Below are positions 7,901 to 9,654 of a stretch of DNA of 9,654 nucleotides, in pieces. The DNA is from Gammaproteobacteria bacterium (GTDB lineage: Bacteria; Pseudomonadota; Gammaproteobacteria; GRL18). Position 1 is the first letter of the stretch. Each line of letters begins with the position of its first letter. The notes beneath the pieces are model-generated. The model saw only the letters and a list, made by a program, of their open reading frames with translations, did not search any database and was not told the DNA's origin. The stretch spans positions 1 through 9,654 of the forward strand of contig JAGLFC010000011.1 of NCBI GenBank assembly GCA_023144715.1, written 5' to 3'. The position numbers were made by a program, and so were the translations under genes.

Positions 7901-8091
7901 GCAGGTACACCGCTGTCTACCACTCTTACTCGTACATCAGGGTAAATAATATCAGGCAGTAAGTTAACCCCCAGACGTTGTAGCATAAATAGCCCTAATA
8001 CCACAAATGCTAAGGCGATCATATTGACCCCAATAGGATGTTGGATGGCCCAAGCGGCAATATTATGGTTAGATTGTTTTCTTTTCAACAT
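4996..8091 (-). CDS. RND-superfamily efflux transporter, inner-membrane permease (1031 residues)
   Basis: This is a proton-driven inner-membrane exporter of the AcrB-like RND type and works as a trimer with the adaptor encoded just upstream. Length and layout are standard: TM1 at about 19-38, a periplasmic porter loop to about 340, TM2-6 at about 343-500, TM7 at about 537-555, a second loop to about 870, and TM8-12 at about 872-1027. Landmarks are the start region HPIGVNMIALAF, LGVNLLPDI (40-48), the TM4 segment GIGMLVDSTIVMLENI (408-423), TM10 SGIVVNNAIVLVEQI (935-949) and RLRPILMTT (970-978). TM4 keeps one of the two AcrB aspartates (Asp414, with Ser415 after it), and TM10 has Asn where AcrB has Lys940. 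The porter loop motif RGVRGVR (668-674) recurs in relatives of this subgroup as I recall. The ATG at 8091 follows the adaptor stop by 12 bp without a clear Shine-Dalgarno, suggesting coupling. The substrate cannot be told from sequence. Confidence 0.95.
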   Translation of the reverse strand: MLKRKQSNHNIAAWAIQHPIGVNMIALAFVVLGLFMLQRLGVNLLPDIIYPDVRVRVVDSGVPASIMEDKITRQLEEQLAITEGAIAIQSRTTESRSSVDLSFPYGTDINVALRDASNRLDRAKRFLPDSIEPPTIYKRDPSQIPIIEFIVSSNQKNPLALRSYADYQLSKWFINLPGVASTELGGGLVREIQVIVDQQRLIKHQLNFNDLDDLIDDENQDIAAGRIYTEYDELSTRTEARFESLEELAQLPLMNDSNQSIDHIATLNEVADIVDTHEDERVSIRLNGLEGVKLSIQKQPQANTVAVVDAVKQRIEQLKTQQLIPDDIQITAVDDQAIFIKHALSNATRAALSGAFLAMLVVYFFLGDIRRTLIIGSAIPLAIMFTFIIMEISGLTLNIMTLGGLALGIGMLVDSTIVMLENISRHQSLSVQSNKNTPLNSALQAANEVNSAIVASTTTNLVAVLPFLFMSGLVGLLFKELIITISAAIISSLLVSLTIVPSLAARLKPSTQKTHYKIFIGFANVYEAFIRFIIQHGWLPFIILLPALLFSVQHIINEKQIFLPQIDEGRVYMRISGEPGMRLNEMNQVVDRIETLLLSEKEVATVFSTIGGSVYGRSQRESSNSSSIKIQLIPSSHRNISSQQWISQIKSKINELQLIGIKTRLFVRGVRGVRLGKSDEKISIRVQGENLHTLNTIGNKLIEQLNTVDGLRNLQQTYEENHKELKLKVLRQRAADLGIKASDIGYALKVALDGIVVSDYIEGDRDYNIRLRLSRSSIISNDDLKHILIKHHNGQPIYLNEVARLEFSASPSVIERDNQQRIVEVTASLINDDDLAQVMNDIEQQLKDFTVPEGYFLYDGSGNKTIKEGRDMSMILFALAIFLVFVVMAVQYESLKNPFIILLGIPFMLIGVAAGLYFRELPVSMPVWLGLIMLSGIVVNNAIVLVEQIEIERKAGALLNQAIAQAARLRLRPILMTTITTVVGMLPLSIGLGEGAEMLQPLAVVIVWGLSFSMLVSLVLIPVIYRLFYNH

Positions 8092-8103
8092 TATAATGGT
8101 ATT

Positions 8104-9180
8104 TTAGTCTGCCTTTGTATTTAAAATGTTCACTTTTTTACCTGATCGAAGTCCAAATAAACCTTTTTGAACAATCATATCATTAATATTCAATCCTTCT
8201 AAAATTTCCATCTGTTGTGCGTATTTTTTACCTGTAATAATATTGGTACGTTGTATGGTCATATCATTATTAACTACAAACACATAAGCACCTTGCTGAT
8301 CATAGCGAATGCCCGATAAAGGGATCACTAAAACATTTTCTTTGGCCGTTAAAAGATGAATACGAGCCAGTTGACCCGGTTTTGCTCCTTCTGGAACAGG
8401 TGTGAGTTTTAGTTCGACGATTCCCTTACGTGTTTGAGCATTAATTTCAGGAAAAATACGTTCAATTTCCCCAGACCATGTCTGTTTGCCTAAGGCATCA
8501 ATTTGATAATGAATGGTATCTCCAATCTTTATTTGACTGATATGAAGTTCGGATAAAGACAGTGTCATCTTGAGGTTAGAAATATCAATCAGGCTCATAA
8601 AATGGGTATGCAAGGGCAACACATCACCTGATTCAACCAATCGTTCACTGATCACCCCTTGCCATGGTGCTTTAATACGAGTATAACTTAAACGTTTTTG
8701 TTGTAAATTATAGTCTGATTGATCCAAACGTATCTTGGTATTGGCTCGTTCTAATAATTCTTTAGAAGTGAGATTATTTTTAGCTAATTTTTGTAACCGA
8801 CCGTAATCAATTTGTGCTTGTTTGAGCGTTGCGTGGGCTTTATTGTAGTCCGCTTTAATAATGGTATCGTCTAATTGTGCTAATAAATCACCTGCTTGCA
8901 CACTATCCCCTTGGTAATAAGGCAATTTGAGTAACATACCCGGTGCTTGATTATACACATGAATCGTACGTCGTGGCTGTAATGTACCTGTTAATGTCAG
9001 TGTATGATTTAATAATTGCATCTCAGCTTGAGCCACTTCCACCACAGGCAATGAGCGAGCAGAACGTTTTTTTTCTGCAATAGGCGCGTCACAAGCACTG
9101 TTCATAGCAGTGAATACGATGAGCAAAAAAACAGTTAAGTATCGGTACTGAGCAATATTATATTTCTGAAAACGGAGCAT
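8104..9180 (-). CDS. RND efflux periplasmic adaptor (membrane-fusion lipoprotein), 358 residues
   Basis: The protein bridges the RND pump encoded 12 bp downstream to an outer-membrane channel. A basic, hydrophobic N-terminus (YLTVFLLIVFTAM, 14-26) leads to NSAC-D, so Cys30 is the likely lipidated residue. The -3 Asn is unusual for a lipobox, and Asp31 at +2 predicts retention in the inner membrane. The barrel-sandwich (lipoyl) halves are at about 66-108 and 164-195 (LSYTRIKAPWQGVIS, 164-178). They flank an alpha-hairpin at about 109-163 with R128-L129-x2-L132-x6-S139, the hairpin-tip motif known to dock with TolC-type channels. The beta-barrel and membrane-proximal domains follow (about 205-353). 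The frame is open to a GTG at 9186, but the ATG at 9180 has GGGAAG (9191-9186) five bases upstream and is preferred. No TolC homologue is in view, so the channel is presumably encoded elsewhere. Confidence 0.94.
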   Translation of the reverse strand: MLRFQKYNIAQYRYLTVFLLIVFTAMNSACDAPIAEKKRSARSLPVVEVAQAEMQLLNHTLTLTGTLQPRRTIHVYNQAPGMLLKLPYYQGDSVQAGDLLAQLDDTIIKADYNKAHATLKQAQIDYGRLQKLAKNNLTSKELLERANTKIRLDQSDYNLQQKRLSYTRIKAPWQGVISERLVESGDVLPLHTHFMSLIDISNLKMTLSLSELHISQIKIGDTIHYQIDALGKQTWSGEIERIFPEINAQTRKGIVELKLTPVPEGAKPGQLARIHLLTAKENVLVIPLSGIRYDQQGAYVFVVNNDMTIQRTNIITGKKYAQQMEILEGLNINDMIVQKGLFGLRSGKKVNILNTKAD

Positions 9181-9232
9181 AGCCACTTCCCATATTCATG
9201 GAACTTTTATTGGTATGATTTATTTTTATAGA

Positions 9233-9654
9233 TTATATTATCGTGTCATTAAACTCAATATTTTTTAAAAATTCTGGTGTTCCTTTTAGATGTGAATTTT
9301 TATAATCATTAAGTAAAACAGTCGTAGCTTCTAGGGAAAAACATTCCAACAAACCATAATATAAGTAATCATACAATTTTCTTAAAGAAATTTGATGGGT
9401 CTTTCCTGAAAATTCATAAAGCCAATCACTGAAAATTAAAAAGCGTTCAAAAGGTTGATCGGCCAAGAGTACTTTTAGAGAGTGTTCAAAATGTTCTGAA
9501 TTCGCAATTAATTCCCAATAACGTGCAAAACGAGTCACTCTTTGAAGCAATAAAAAATCAATACAATCCGTTGCTAAAATACTATAGGGAGCTGTAGTGG
9601 AAAATTTTAATTGATAAGTCTGTGTATGTCGAATAATAGGTGTTCCTCTAAGTC
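9233..9654 (-). CDS. B12-binding radical SAM protein, C-terminal 139 residues (DUF4080 region), N-terminus beyond the window
   Basis: The frame is open to the window edge and ends at TAA (9235-9233). The recognisable pattern is LRGTPIIRH at the start, then APYSILATDCIDFLLLQR, RFARYWELIANS, FERFLIFSDWLYE and QISLRKLYDYLYYGLLE. This matches the DUF4080 tail of cobalamin-binding radical SAM proteins, as I recall it. The B12-binding domain and the CxxxCxxC iron-sulfur motif would lie upstream and cannot be checked. The TTG at 9550 that could be read as a start is inside the domain and is not one. Members of this group are mostly uncharacterised, so the substrate is unknown. The gene ends 52 bp before the adaptor ATG with no terminator visible between them, so read-through into the efflux genes is possible. 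Confidence 0.85.
   Translation of the reverse strand, partial: LRGTPIIRHTQTYQLKFSTTAPYSILATDCIDFLLLQRVTRFARYWELIANSEHFEHSLKVLLADQPFERFLIFSDWLYEFSGKTHQISLRKLYDYLYYGLLECFSLEATTVLLNDYKNSHLKGTPEFLKNIEFNDTII

Noticed and set aside
9190..9201. Short hairpin CCAT-GAAT-ATGG next to the adaptor Shine-Dalgarno
   Set aside because: Only four base pairs; too weak to claim as a regulatory structure.
9181..9232. Searched the 52-bp gap for a regulator-binding site controlling the pump
   Set aside because: No clear inverted repeat of operator size is present and no regulator gene is adjacent.
9232..9258. TATAAT with TTGAGT upstream of the adaptor gene
   Set aside because: The 15-bp spacer is too short for a good sigma70 promoter, and TATAAT is expected by chance in this AT-rich stretch over the radical SAM stop codon.

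Overview
The window is AT-rich by eye and every gene I can support lies on the minus strand, so transcription runs from position 9654 towards 1. CysM, the RND pump, the SlyD-like FKBP and the AsmA/YdbH-like protein all read as gammaproteobacterial. Two features point to a methane- or sulfur-oxidising lineage: a pyrophosphate-dependent phosphofructokinase, and the DUF4080-type tail of a B12-binding radical SAM protein. That lineage is an inference, and no marker here fixes the genus.

Layout in the direction of transcription: (1) 9654-9233, the C-terminal 139 residues of a B12-binding radical SAM protein whose N-terminus is outside the window. (2) 9180-8104 and 8091-4996, a membrane-fusion lipoprotein and an RND transporter, 12 bp apart, forming the inner-membrane and periplasmic parts of a tripartite efflux pump. 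No outer-membrane channel or regulator is encoded beside them. (3) A 124-bp gap with a hairpin followed by a T-rich stretch and a candidate promoter. (4) 4871-3981 cysM, then 4 bp later 3976-1775, a 733-residue exported AsmA/YdbH-like protein that is probably translationally coupled to cysM. (5) A 148-bp gap holding a probable small terminator followed by a good sigma70-like promoter. (6) 1626-1120, a SlyD/SlpA-type FKBP prolyl isomerase, then 1069-692, a 125-residue protein I do not recognise, ending in a probable intrinsic terminator that overlaps its stop codon. (7) 635-1, the N-terminal 211 residues of the pyrophosphate-dependent phosphofructokinase, cut by the window edge.

The blocks look like separate housekeeping or accessory units: efflux; cysteine synthesis with envelope maintenance; protein folding; glycolysis or the sugar-phosphate cycle. 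I see no mobile element, tRNA, rRNA, CRISPR array, toxin-antitoxin pair or phage gene. No intergenic stretch exceeds 150 bp. I found no convincing undescribed system. The items most worth checking are the uncharacterised 125-residue protein, the AsmA/YdbH-like protein coupled to cysM, the altered proton-relay residues in the RND pump, the radical SAM gene just upstream of the pump, and the leader hairpin before cysM.
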